From Monosiga brevicollis MX1 (taxonomy: Eukaryota; Opisthokonta; Choanoflagellata; Craspedida; Salpingoecidae): a DNA stretch of 58,541 nt. Each line of letters starts with the position of its first letter. The stretch's first letter is position 1. Both the position numbers and the translations under genes were made by a program. The notes beneath the pieces were generated by a model, which saw only the letters and a list, made by a program, of their open reading frames with translations, was not told where the DNA came from and did not search any database. Of this stretch, positions 23,414 through 33,851 are shown piece after piece. The stretch lies in contig NW_001865055.1 in assembly GCF_000002865.3 (NCBI RefSeq), forward strand, positions 712,136 through 770,676. The letters run 5' to 3'.

Positions 23414-23804
23414 CTCTTTTTATCGGTATTGCTATCATCGAGCAGCTCAGGACAACACCACCACGCTTTGAAAATTCGAGTCAGATGAAAATGGCCTCAT
23501 GCGTTTGGGGTCTGATGGAGAAGGAGGCGCTATCGGTGAGCGATAGCAACAATACCGAGAGGACTCAGTGTCGGAAGCTCACAGCCAAAACAATATCAAT
23601 TCTACTGCCTACTCGTCAAACCCAGGTCGATCGTCCGGCTGGACAAGGCACAAAGATGGTCTCAATCATACTAGAAGTGCAACGTCTCCTGTCCTGCAGA
23701 CGCATCAATATCAATGACGCCATGGTCCTCCTCATCCCCACTTCAGCCAGATCGTGCTAGCCCATGCGCGTTTACTGCTTTTCTTGCCCGAAGAGAACAA
23801 ACGC

Positions 23805-23868
<64 letters not shown>

Positions 23869-23960
23869 GGAGTATTGTTGTGTTTCGTGTGTGTGAAAAA
23901 CGAATGTCAGATAACTTGTGCGAGTCTGAGCGTACATACGTTGATGAGAGCAAAAGCTTT
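23414..23960. pseudogene. Body-deleted copy of the gene B locus
   Basis: 23414-23676 repeats the 3' flank of gene B (20690-20955). From about 23676 the sequence jumps to match the 5' end and upstream region of gene B (from about 22215), including CAACGTCTCCTGTC, GACGCCATGGTCCTC and a (TG)n array. The 1.26-kb coding body is missing. Both parental edges carry GTG at the join, so a microhomology-mediated deletion is likely (inference). Confidence 0.75.
23811..23865. repeat. (TG)n array upstream of the deleted copy
   Basis: About 27 TG units, at the same position and orientation as the array upstream of gene B. Confidence 0.95.
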
Positions 23961-24637
23961 TGATCCGTGCGTAGGCTTTGGAACGAATGACATGACCTCG
24001 CATGGCTGCAAGTGGCGTTCTAGCAGGACCGATCCAGCCGTGATGCAGGGATGATGTCGGATCAGACCATCTCTCAAGTTATGAAAGCCCGCCCAATCGC
24101 GCCATCGACCAAAGCTGCGGAAAATGAAGAGGTCAAAATCAAGTCTGACGGCGCGATCGCTTGTCGGGTAAACAACAGAACTGATAAAGATAAGGCCACA
24201 CACCGAGCGAGCTGCACTTCGTCCTGACACGTTGATCATCAAAACACATCCGCTCCCTGCATCACCTTCAACAAACCTGGAACAGTCCTCGCAAATCCTT
24301 GCCTACCATGGTCCCCTTGAGCAGTGGTTGGTGTCTTTGAGAAATTCAATTCCTGGTCTTTGCTTTCTTCCAAATCCAATTGATGACGAGGATCGTGGTA
24401 AATGAAGGGAGAAGAAACACATTCAACCAGGCCAGGCAGAGAATCAGGGGCAAGGGGTCGGACATAGCAGTTTCGGAGTGAGACTCAAGTGCCACAAGTT
24501 GTAAGCCGATGTCTCCACTGCCTCCTCTTCCTGCTCTGCAAGGAGATTCAGAGCCAAGAGCATCTTGTGGAGTCAGCAATTGTCCGACGTGTATGAATGA
24601 GGCGTACAAGACGCAAAGATGGTTAAGAGTGCAGGGT

Positions 24638-25939
24638 TTAGGGCAAATTAAAGCGAGTTTTCCAGTCCCACTGGCCATCGTTGCGGTACCACGCAATCTT
24701 ATTGTCGCCGCCACTGGCGCTGAGGACGTCAAGATCACCGTCCCCGTCCAGATCTGCCGCATACACCGAGCGGGCGCCATCAGCGGTGGTGGAGACGACA
24801 ATCTGGGCAGAGAAGCTACCGTCGCCGTTGTTCCGATACCACGCAATCTTGTCGTCGTTGAGGCTGGCGCTGAGGACGTCAAGATCACCGTCGCCGTCCA
24901 GATCTGCCGCATACACCGAGCGGGCACCGTCAGCAGCGGTGGAGATGATGATCTGGTCAGAAAAGGTGCCGTTGCCGTTGTTCCGATACCACGCAATCTT
25001 GTCATCATTAACACTGGCGCTGAGGACGTCGTTGTCACCGTCGCCGTCCAGATCTGCCGCATACACCGAGATGGCATAATCAGCAGCGGTGGAGATGATG
25101 ATCTGGGCAGAGAAGGTGCCGTCGCCGTTGTTCCGATACCACGCAATCTTGTCATCATTATCACTGGCGCTGAGGACGTCAAGATCACCGTCGCCGTCCA
25201 GATCTGCCGCATACACCGAGAAGGCACCGTCAGCAGCGGTGGAGATGATGATCTGGGTGGAAAAGGTGCCATCGCCGTTGTTCCGATACCACGCAATCTT
25301 GTCGTCACCATAGCTGGCGCTGAGAACGTCGAGATCACCGTCGCCGTCCAGATCTGCCGCATACACCGAGCGGGCGCCATCATCAGCGGTGGAGATGACG
25401 ATCTGCCTGTAATAGAAGGTGCCGTCGCCGTTGTTCCGATACCAAGCAATCTTGTTCCAGCTGGCGCTGAGCACATCGACATCACCGTCGCCGTCCAAAT
25501 CAGCCGCATACATCGAGGTGACGCCGTCAGCAGCGGTGGAGATGACGATCTGGGCAGAAAAGGTGCCGTTGCCGTTGTTCCGGTACCAAGCAATCTTGTC
25601 ATCGCTGCTAGCGCTGAGAACGTCGAGATCACCGTCGCCGTCCAGATCAGCCGCATACACCGAGTCGGGGCCACGAACGGCGGTGGAGATGATGAGTTGT
25701 GGCACGCTTGACGGCGTGCTTGTCGCCGCTTCAAGTAGGTAAGCAAAGGCCGCCATTACGTCGACACCATTGACCACCACCTTCTCAGTCGAGTTGATGA
25801 ACAACGTGCCAACCTCATCCACCGTGATGGATGGCTTCTGGGCCGCCGCCGTGACCAGAACCACACACAACGCCCAGGCCAAAACAAGCACCTCCACGGT
25901 ACATGGTCCCCTTGCCCGCAGACTCATCGATGGCGCCAT
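24638..25939 (-). CDS. Propeller gene C: secreted seven-blade VCBS/FG-GAP protein
   Basis: Intact and intronless, 433 residues from ATG 25939 (MAPSMSLRARGPCTVEVL). Signal peptide core VLVLAWALCVVLVTAAA, then QKPSITVDEVGTLFINST, then seven 50-residue blades with DLDGDGDLDVLSAS and KIAWYRNNGDGTFS motifs, ending QWDWKTRFNLP. Blade 2 is slightly shortened (SASWNKIAWY) and blade 3 has a small YYRQ insertion, so individual blades do diverge. The plus-strand frame of 400 residues opposite it is open only because the repeat has few antisense stops. Role unknown; extracellular calcium-loop propeller by family. Confidence 0.88.
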   Translation of the reverse strand: MAPSMSLRARGPCTVEVLVLAWALCVVLVTAAAQKPSITVDEVGTLFINSTEKVVVNGVDVMAAFAYLLEAATSTPSSVPQLIISTAVRGPDSVYAADLDGDGDLDVLSASSDDKIAWYRNNGNGTFSAQIVISTAADGVTSMYAADLDGDGDVDVLSASWNKIAWYRNNGDGTFYYRQIVISTADDGARSVYAADLDGDGDLDVLSASYGDDKIAWYRNNGDGTFSTQIIISTAADGAFSVYAADLDGDGDLDVLSASDNDDKIAWYRNNGDGTFSAQIIISTAADYAISVYAADLDGDGDNDVLSASVNDDKIAWYRNNGNGTFSDQIIISTAADGARSVYAADLDGDGDLDVLSASLNDDKIAWYRNNGDGSFSAQIVVSTTADGARSVYAADLDGDGDLDVLSASGGDNKIAWYRNDGQWDWKTRFNLP

Positions 25940-26035
25940 GACCCTCGTCCTGATTGCAATTCAACCTGACCGTGTGCGTGTTCCTGACCACCGCACTTGG
26001 AAAAATAGTAAGTAAGGATCAGTGGTTCTTTCTTT

Positions 26036-26037
<2 letters not shown>

Positions 26038-26114
<77 letters not shown>
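26038..26114. repeat. (TG)n array upstream of gene C
   Basis: About 38 TG units on the plus strand, 100-175 bases upstream of the gene C start and between it and the paired motif. Confidence 0.95.
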
Positions 26115-26116
<2 letters not shown>

Positions 26117-26197
26117 AACTTTTCGGACTCCTAATGTTTGCAGACATGTCCTTTCGGATGTGTGCGTTTTCGGACTTCGGACTCGTGATGTTTGCAG

Positions 26198-26240
26198 ACG
26201 AATGCAGTGATGGTGTATCGTAGTCACGAATGCAGTGAAC
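26198..26240 (-). promoter_or_regulatory. Paired ACGAATGCAGTGA motif upstream of gene C
   Basis: ACGAATGCAGTGAT (26198-26211) and CACGAATGCAGTGAAC (26225-26240), start-to-start about 27 bases. The TG array separates it from the gene. It is preceded by CGGACTCGTGATGTTTGCAG, which also has a counterpart upstream of A. Confidence 0.45.
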
Positions 26241-26994
26241 GTTGAGGCATTCACCACCTGCCACGGCATCATTCAACACTTCAAAGCTTGTCGAACCTTC
26301 AGTCTGTGCGCATGCACTCATTGTGGTCGCATTCCCAGCTGGGAAAAAAATGAAGGCACCGGCGATGGGTGCGCCTGGGAGAGAAATAAAGCCGGAGACT
26401 GAAAGACTTGGTCATGATATCAATCCAATGCCATAATGTGAGCAAAACCTTTGATCCATGCGTAGGCTTTCAGGTTCGGAATCCATGCCTCCGTCTACAA
26501 GCCCGTCGGGTCAAGCCATATGGCCAAGCAGCGGAAAATGAAGAGAGTAAGAGCAAGTCTGACTGCGCATCGCTCGTCGGGTGAAGAAAGGAACAAATCA
26601 AAATGAAGCCGCACACCAAGCCAGCTGAGTCGTTTCTCGTCAAGACACTTATCTTGCCTGAAACAGCCTCCGCGAGGCATTGTCGCCCATGGTGCCCATT
26701 GGGCAGCAGTTTGTCTTTAAGAAATACAAATCTTGACTTCGTGATTTACGTTCCTTTCTTCCAAATCCAATTGAGGATGATTAGCGTGGTAAATTAAATT
26801 AAGGGAATGGAAACACATTCAACCAGGCCAGGCAGAGGATCAGGGGCAAGGCAATTTTAGAGTGAAGATGACGTGCCGAAAGCCAAAGCCACTTCTCTTC
26901 ACACAGATTCAGAGCCAAGAGCATCTTGTAGAGTCAACGTGTATGAATGAGGCGCACACGTACAAGACGCAAAGATGGCCTCAAGAGTGCAAGG

Positions 26995-28731
26995 TCAGTT
27001 CATATTGAAGCGAGTTTTCCAGTCCCACTGGCCATCGTTCCGGTACCACGCAATCTTGCCACCGGTCACGCTGGCGCTGAGGACGTCAAGATCACCGTCG
27101 CTGTCCAGGTCGGCCGCATACACTGAGCAGGCACCGTCAGCAGCGGTGGAGATGATGATTTGGGCGGAAAAGGCGCCGTCGCCGTTGTTCCGATACCAAG
27201 CAATCTTGTCGTCATTGACACTGGTGCTGAGGACGTCGAAATCACCGTCACCGTCCAAATCTGCCGCATACACCGAGTAGGCATAATCAGCGGCGGTGGA
27301 GATGACGATCTGGGTGGAAAAGGTGCCGTCGCCGTTGTTCCGGTACCACGCAAATTTGTTGTCGAAGCGGCTGGCGCTGAGGACGTCGAGATTACCGTCG
27401 CCGTCTAGATCGGCCGCATACACCGAGATCGGGCCGTCAGCAGCGGTGGAGATGATGATCTGGGTGGAAAAGTTACCGTCGCCCTCATTGCGGTACCACG
27501 CAATTTTGTCATCATTAGCACTGGCGCTGAGGACGTCGAGATCACCGTCGCCGTCTAGATCTGCCGCATACACCGAGAGGGCATAATCAGCAGCGGTGGA
27601 GATGATGATTTCGGCGTAACACGGTGCCGTCGCCGTTGTTCCGGTACCACGCAATCTTGTCGTCGTTGCGGCTGGCGCTGATGCACATCGATATGACCGT
27701 CTCCGTCCAGATCTGCCGCATACACCGAGTAGGCGCCGTTGGTGGAGGTGGAGATGACGATCTGGGCGGAAAAGGTGCCGTCGCCGTTGTTCCGATACCA
27801 CGCAATCTTGTCGTCATAGAAGCCGGCGCTGAGAACGTCGAGATTATTGTCGCCGTCCAGATCGGCCGCATACACCGAGTAGACGCCGTCGGCGGCGGCG
27901 GTGATGATAATCTCGGCGGAGAAGTTACCGTCGCCCTCATTGCGGTACCACGCAATCTTGTCATCATTAGCACTGGCGCTGAGGACGTCGTTGTCACCGT
28001 CGCCGTCTAGATCTGCCGCATACACCGAGAGGGCATAATCAGCAGCGGTGGAGATGATGATTTCGGCGTAACCGGTGCCGTCGCCGTTGTTCCGGTACCA
28101 CGCAATCTTGTCGTCGTTGCGGCTGGCGCTAAGCACATCCAAATGACCGTCGCCGTCCAGATCTGCCGCATACACGGAGGCGGCGCCGTTGGCGGAGGTG
28201 GTGATGATGATTTGGGCAGACAAGGTACCGTCGCCGTTGTTCCGGTACCAAGCAATCTTGTTGTCATTGATGCTGGCGCTGAGGACATCGAGATCACTGT
28301 CGCCGTCCAAATCTGCCGCATACACCGAGGTGGCATAATCAGCGACGGTGGAGATGACGATCTCGGCGGAAAAGGTCTCGTCGCCGTTGTTTCGGTACCA
28401 CGCAATCTTGTCGTCCAGGAAGCTCGCGCTGAGGACATCGAGATTTCCATCACCGTCCAGATCCGCCGCATACACGGAGGAGGCACCGTCAGCAGCGGTG
28501 GAGATGATGTTGCGGCACGCTAGGCCACATGCTTGTCGTCGCATCAAGTAGGAGAGCAATGACCGTCTTCACGTCGACGCCACTTTCTCGGTCGAGTTGA
28601 TGTACAACGTGCCGCCCTCATCCACCGTGATCGACGGGTCCTGAGAGGTTGCCGCGACCAGTATTGCGCATACAGTCCAAGCTAGAACAAGCACCTCCAC
28701 GGTACATCGTCCCCTTTACCCGCAGCGCCAT
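26995..28731 (-). pseudogene. Propeller pseudogene D: ten blades, several frameshifts
   Basis: Homologous throughout to genes A-C and E but broken. Lesions seen by alignment to C: an extra base near 28716 in the leader; about ten bases lost in the VVVNGVDV segment near 28590; two bases lost near 28510, just before blade 1; one base gained near 27680; and one base gained near 27620. It has ten blades, not seven. Blades 6-8 (about 27390-27770) repeat blades 3-5 (about 27840-28220) at 450-bp spacing, shown by the shared unusual forms GDGTGYAEIII-like, SANDDKIAWYRNEGDGNF and HLDV/HIDV. So a three-blade block was duplicated, probably before decay. The C-terminus QWDWKTRFNMN is intact. Multiple independent indels argue against simple sequence error. 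Confidence 0.85.
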
Positions 28732-28893
28732 GACCCTCGTCCTGATTGCAATTCAACCTGATCGTGTGCGTGCTCCTGACCACCACTCTTTGAAAGAAAT
28801 CGCAAGTCGAGAGTTTAGTTGTCGGACTCACAATTGGTCGTGTATACGATTATAGTGATAATGCTATTCTGCCCTTACACGTGTGAGGCTCAC

Positions 28894-28928
28894 ACGAATA
28901 CGGTGAATTTGTGACGAATACGGGGAAT
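28894..28928 (-). promoter_or_regulatory. Degenerate paired motif upstream of pseudogene D
   Basis: ACGAATACGGTGAAT (28894-28908) and ACGAATACGGGGAAT (28914-28928), 20 bases apart, about 160-200 bases upstream of the old start. They diverge from the ACGAATGCAGTGA form at the same positions, as expected if decaying with the gene. Confidence 0.3.
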
Positions 28929-29248
28929 GCACGACATTGTATTTGATTGTGGTTGACTTCGGTTGTGCGTTTAAAATGTGTTTGGGGCGCTGATAGTAAG
29001 GCGGGGATTGAACCAATACGCAGCCGCGCGCAAATGTCCGGAAAGCGAGCTGCCTCTCGTCCTGACCACGTTCATCGACAAAAAAAATCACGCCTCCAAA
29101 ACGACATAAGCAGCCCTATCGACCACAGTGCCCATTGCGCAGCGGTTTGCTTGACTTCGTGATTGGCATTCCTGTCTTCCACATCCGATTGATGCTGATC
29201 GTGGTTGTCCATTCAGGGAGTCGAACTGCGGCAGGCAGTGAAGATCAA

Positions 29249-29252
<4 letters not shown>

Positions 29253-29335
<83 letters not shown>

Positions 29336-29344
29336 TGTGTGTGA
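29253..29344. repeat. (TG)n array
   Basis: About 40 TG units with a single GA interruption near the right end. It lies at the outer edge of the propeller array. Confidence 0.95.
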
Positions 29345-29603
29345 GTACGGAACACATATTAACGAATTCAGTGATGATATACAGTATACGAAGACAGTGA
29401 ATGTTTCTAAACGTCCGAAGTCTTTTAATTTTGGTTCAATTGACTCTCTACAAATTTTCACAACTTTGACTCCCATCTCTACTTTAAGCTTGAAGTTTGA
29501 AGGGAGGTATTTTTGACCCCGAACACAACCTCTGCGATCCTCACGCCACTTACCCTTATTCTCTACCCCGCTCCTTCTTCCCAATCGGTGTTTGAATTGC
29601 AAA

Positions 29604-29630
29604 ACACACACACACACACACACACACACA
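29604..29630. repeat. (AC)n microsatellite
   Basis: About 13 AC units upstream of the kinesin gene. Confidence 0.9.
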
Positions 29631-30101
29631 GACGCGAGCGGGAAACGGCAGCGCCACGTTGGGGTGCATTTGTTCCTCCCCCTCCCCTGCCCCCCCCGCT
29701 GTTTAACGTCCGTCTACCTCGTTGCCGTTCGTTGGTAGACTCGTGCACGTACATACCTGGATACATATGCATTACGGCGCAGGGTAGATAGGGAAAGGGC
29801 TGGGTGGAGCTGGAACACGGGGATCGGTATGGTGGCTGGTCGGGCTCGTGGCTCTGCCAGGTGACTCGACACCTTTGCCTGCCACCGTGCAGCCGTCTGT
29901 GGCTGTGCCTGACTGACCTGATTGCTTGTCTGGGCTGGGCGTGTTGCCTTTATCTTTCAAGTCTGGGCAAGCGGTGTTCTTGTTGCTGCGCTTGTCGGCC
30001 GCTCGTGTGCGTCTTTTGGTGAGCTTTTGCCGTTCGCTTTGGAGGGTGGTGCTTGGTGCTGATTTGGCAGTACGGGCGGTCGCTTTGGTGACAAGCTGGT
30101 C

Positions 30102-33100
30102 ATGGCGTCGAGGCGCGATTCGCTGGCCGAGCTTGAGTTTGAGCGCTCAAGCTCGCAGCCGTTCATGGACGAGCCCGGTCGTCATGGCCCCACATCGGCG
30201 GGTGTGGCTGGGGCCGAAGGCATGGACGGCGATGATCCCCTGAAGCAGCTCGGGCGCCGCGATGGCATTCGCGTTGTGGTCCGCTCTCGTCCCTTGAATC
30301 AGACGGAACACCGTCCTGCACGTGACTATCAGGCCGTCGAGGTGCTCGAAGATCAACAGACCCTCGCCATCAAAACCACAGACGCCGAAGCCCCACGCAC
30401 CTTTACTTTCCACAGAGCCGTTGACGACCGCTGCTCCCAACAGCAATTTTTCGAGGTCTCTGGCATCAAGAACCTACTCGACTCGGCCATGGAGGGCTAT
30501 GCCTGCACCGTCTTTGCCTTTGGCCAGACTGGAAGCGGCAAAACTCATACCATCACCGGTCCTGATTCTCGTGAGTCTTGTTTTTCCTCAGATCCATCCT
30601 TCCTCAAAAACCCTTCCCTACTCCTTTTCAAAACGACTTGGTCCCCTCTTCAGAACGCCTCGTTCTTGGTCTAACCACAAAGCAATGCCTTTTTGCGATT
30701 AGCCTGAATCTTGCTCAAGCCCGCCCGATCCTCCTCATTCCTCACGCTTGACGCCCCTTGTGTGCCTTGCAGGCGACGATGATGGCATCCTGCAGCGCTC
30801 CATTGCCTACATTTGGCAACAGGTGGCTAGCCGTTCCCACGTCACCTACAACTTTCAGGCTTCATACCTGGAAATTTACAATGAACAAGTCATGGACCTT
30901 CTCAATCTTCGCTCGGAGCGAGGCGCTCTGCCCGTTCGCTGGAAAGCAGAACGTGGCTTCCACGTCGAAAACCTTTTCCGCGTAGAATGCGCCAGCGATC
31001 AGACCATGCTCAACGTTCTCGAGGAAGGTCTTCGTAATCGTCATGTTGCTGCCCACCAGATGAACGATCGATCCTCTCGCAGGTCCGCCCGTGCAACCTG
31101 CATGCCCAACCTCGTTCAAAGCGCCGGCAGCTCCTTGCTCGCCCGCACTCACGTCCTTCTTCTCCGTGCACAGCCATAGCATCCTCTCCATCGATATTCA
31201 CAGCATCGTCGAGGAATCAGATGGCACAGGCGATGGCCCCTCAGGTATGCATGTGCAGGGGCCCGCGCCGTCCTGTTTTATTTTCCGCCCCCCGCTTGTT
31301 AATCTTGTTTCATGCCCGCTGAAGCCTTGACCTGGAGCAAACACGCTCAGTGACATTGTCTTTCTTTCTTTGACGCTGCTTTGTCTAGTGGTCCACCGAC
31401 ATGGCAGTATCAGCTTTGTCGACTTGGCTGGTAGCGAGCGCGTCGAGCGCACAAAGGCCGATGGCCAAACTCTTGTGGAAAGCAACAACATCAACAAATC
31501 CCTTTTGACCCTCGGCAACTGCATTAGTGCGCTGGCCGACCCCCGAAAGCGCAAGGGACACATCCCCTACCGCGATTCTGCCTTGACCATGCTGCTCAAG
31601 GACTCTCTGGGCGGTAGCGGCATGACCCTCATGATTGCCTGCATTTCCCCTGCGGCTACCTCTCTGCCGGTTTGTCTCGCTTTGCACAAGCTGATATTGC
31701 TTTTGTTCTGACCACACCTCTCACTCGTTGATCTACGAATTGGTGCAGGAAACTCAAAACACCCTGCGATATGCCTCACGGGCCAAGCGGATCCAAAACA
31801 AACCCATCGTGCACATGGATCCTCAGCAAATGATGATTCAGGCCCTGAAGCGTGAGGTGCGCATGCTTCGACAAGAATGTGCGTACTTACGCAATCAAAT
31901 CGACTCGGGCAGCGAGGTCGTCTCTTCCAACTCTCTCCTCACTCAAGAGGCCCTCAAAGGTGAGCCGTTTTGTTTCTTCTACCCCTGACCTGGCTCAACA
32001 CAAAGCCAACAGGGAATGGCGATCCACAGACCACCTCTCATGCCCAGTCGGATGCATTGTTCGTCGGCGCAGCGCATACCTTGCTGGCTGGTGTTGGTCG
32101 TGACACAAGCACTGTCATCGGTGGGCGCACTGACGGTGGCGAACTGGATATGGAGGCCATCGCCAACATGGCCCGGGAGCTCACCCAAGCCAAAGTCCTG
32201 CTGCAACAGTACATGCAAGAAAACGAGGACATCCGCATGGAAAACGTGGCTCTCTACAGCCAGCATGCCGCACTACAGCTGCAGCAGGAGCAGCTCGAGC
32301 GTCACAATGCAGACCTTGTGGCTCAGCTGCGGGAGGTTCAGATCAATTATGAGCGTGCGCGCAACCCACAGTCCAAGGCAGCCTTGAGCCGGCGCCTGGG
32401 TGCTAGCCAAAACGGCGCGGTTAGTCTTTCAAGGCACCCTCTGCTCCTTCACTTGCTGCTCCCTGGCTCGGACACGTCGACCCTTGTGCTTATTGTCTCA
32501 CACCTCCTGACCTCGCCCTTGGCACAGCATCGCACCTCAAGAAATCGGGCCGGGCCCCGTGATGATGCCTACTTTAGCGCACCCACCTCCATGTGAGCGT
32601 CGAGCTCTTTGTGCCTTGCCCACAGCACGTCTTTTATCGGTGCATGGTTGTTCTCACCATTTTATCGTGTTTTTCTCGCCTGCTTCTGGTTCCCTGCGTG
32701 TCGACATGCTCAGGATTAGCGGTACGGAAGCGCTTTCATCGGTGCCTGGCCCGACGGCCCATGTGACAGAGATGGCGCGCCTCGCCATTCGCCATCCCTC
32801 CACGGAGTGTGAGCGGCTGCGGGTATGTACCTTTGTGCTCGATTTGTTCGCTTGCCGTGCCATACCAAAGTTGCCCTACTCTTCCCGATGCCGAGCCAAT
32901 CACACCGGCTCAACGCCCATGTTTATGATTTATTGATTTGCCCTGTATTGGCACCGACAGCCCGTTCATGAAAAGGAACCTCTGATCTTGGGCAAGGAGC
33001 CTGCAGCGCGCATGGCCTCGCCGTCTCTCAGTGAACCTCAAGGCAAAAGCCGCCGCAAGCGCAGCCTCAAGCCGGCTGCCACCGCTCAGCGCCACGCCTC

Positions 33101-33444
33101 TCGGGTGTCAAAGGGCCGTGAACCCGCCCGCAAACCACCTGTGCAGGTGCCACCGCTACCGACCGCGACTCGGTCGTCAGGCCCTTCGTAAGTCTTTCAT
33201 CGGTTTGATCATTTCTGACGCACTCCTGCTCACAATTTTTGGGGTCTGCACGCTTAGGCCAACCAAGTCGTTGCCCAGCGCCAAAGCTACCGCCCGCACC
33301 AGCATCAGTCGCGACTTGCTTGCTGGCATGACTGACTTGGACCGCGAGATTGCGGCAGCTGAAGCCGAGCTGTCATCCAACTCAAAGAAGGCACCGATCA
33401 AAAAGAAGGGCTTGGCCCAGGCCTCGAAATCTCGTCGCCGGTAG
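30102..33444 (+). CDS. KIF12: Kinesin, KIF12-like
   Basis: Ten exons join in phase: 30102-30570, 30773-31082, 31174-31244, 31389-31669, 31749-31959, 32013-32419, 32528-32592, 32714-32822, 32961-33187, 33258-33444, about 778 residues. The motor domain is N-terminal, after about 50 residues: [15 protein letters not shown]-loop [23 protein letters not shown], the KIF12-type [16 protein letters not shown], switch I NDRSSRSH (split by intron 2), switch II DLAGSE, and [19 protein letters not shown] neck and coiled coil follow ([44 protein letters not shown]), matching the KIF12 LQEFMLENERLR segment. The tail is Ser/Lys/Arg-rich and disordered, ending KSRRR. Animal KIF12 is linked to epithelial and ciliary tissues; the function here is not shown. 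The start is the first ATG of the open exon. Confidence 0.92.
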
Positions 33445-33851
33445 CTCGCACGTCTTCAAACCGTGCACTTACGCATGCAGTGGCACACAAGAGTGTCTTG
33501 TTGGGGCACGCTGTGTCTCATCCTCCGTTGTTTCTGACTGAAGCGCAAGTTTTCCTTGCCTGCTTTCTTGCTTTTGATTGACCTGTGGCTTGTGATTGAC
33601 CTGTGGTGTTTTGAGTCGAATGACTTGCTGTTTTGCTGATGTTTTTCCCCCTTACTGAAGTGCCCGAGCACGCTTTGAATGACCCACGCCCCTGGCGGGC
33701 TCTTAATAACAAGAATTGACCCTTTGTCCGAATGCTCAAGAGCCCTACAAGTTTGTGCGTGAGGTATAAACGGTGCTTGGATTCATGCGTGCTAATAAGC
33801 TGGCACAAAGAGCAGAGACTGCCAATCAAAACACAATGACACCTGGGCGCC
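33445..33851. other. Short convergent intergenic region
   Basis: Shared 3' region of the kinesin and sedolisin genes, about 400 bases. A direct repeat of TGATTGACCTGTGG occurs at about 33574-33607. No gene seen. Confidence 0.6.

Larger units (their letters stand above)
25940..26994. other. 5' region of gene C and 3' flank of pseudogene D
   Basis: Holds the (TG)n array and paired motif listed separately, then the shared inter-unit flank (26440-26994). No other gene. Confidence 0.6.
28732..30101. other. 5' region of pseudogene D, array flank relic and KIF12 upstream region
   Basis: 28980-29230 resembles the inter-unit flank of the propeller array although no gene adjoins it, so it marks the edge of a lost unit. 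A second motif pair (AACGAATTCAGTGAT at 29361-29375 and TACGAAGACAGTGAAT at 29387-29402) follows a long (TG)n array. From about 29500 the sequence is unrelated CT-rich upstream DNA of the kinesin gene. Confidence 0.5.

Noticed and set aside
24509-25711. 400-residue plus-strand frame opposite propeller gene C
   Set aside because: It is an antisense shadow: the 150-bp repeat is stop-poor on the opposite strand, and the same happens opposite A, B, D and E. The sense frame has the signal peptide and conserved blades.
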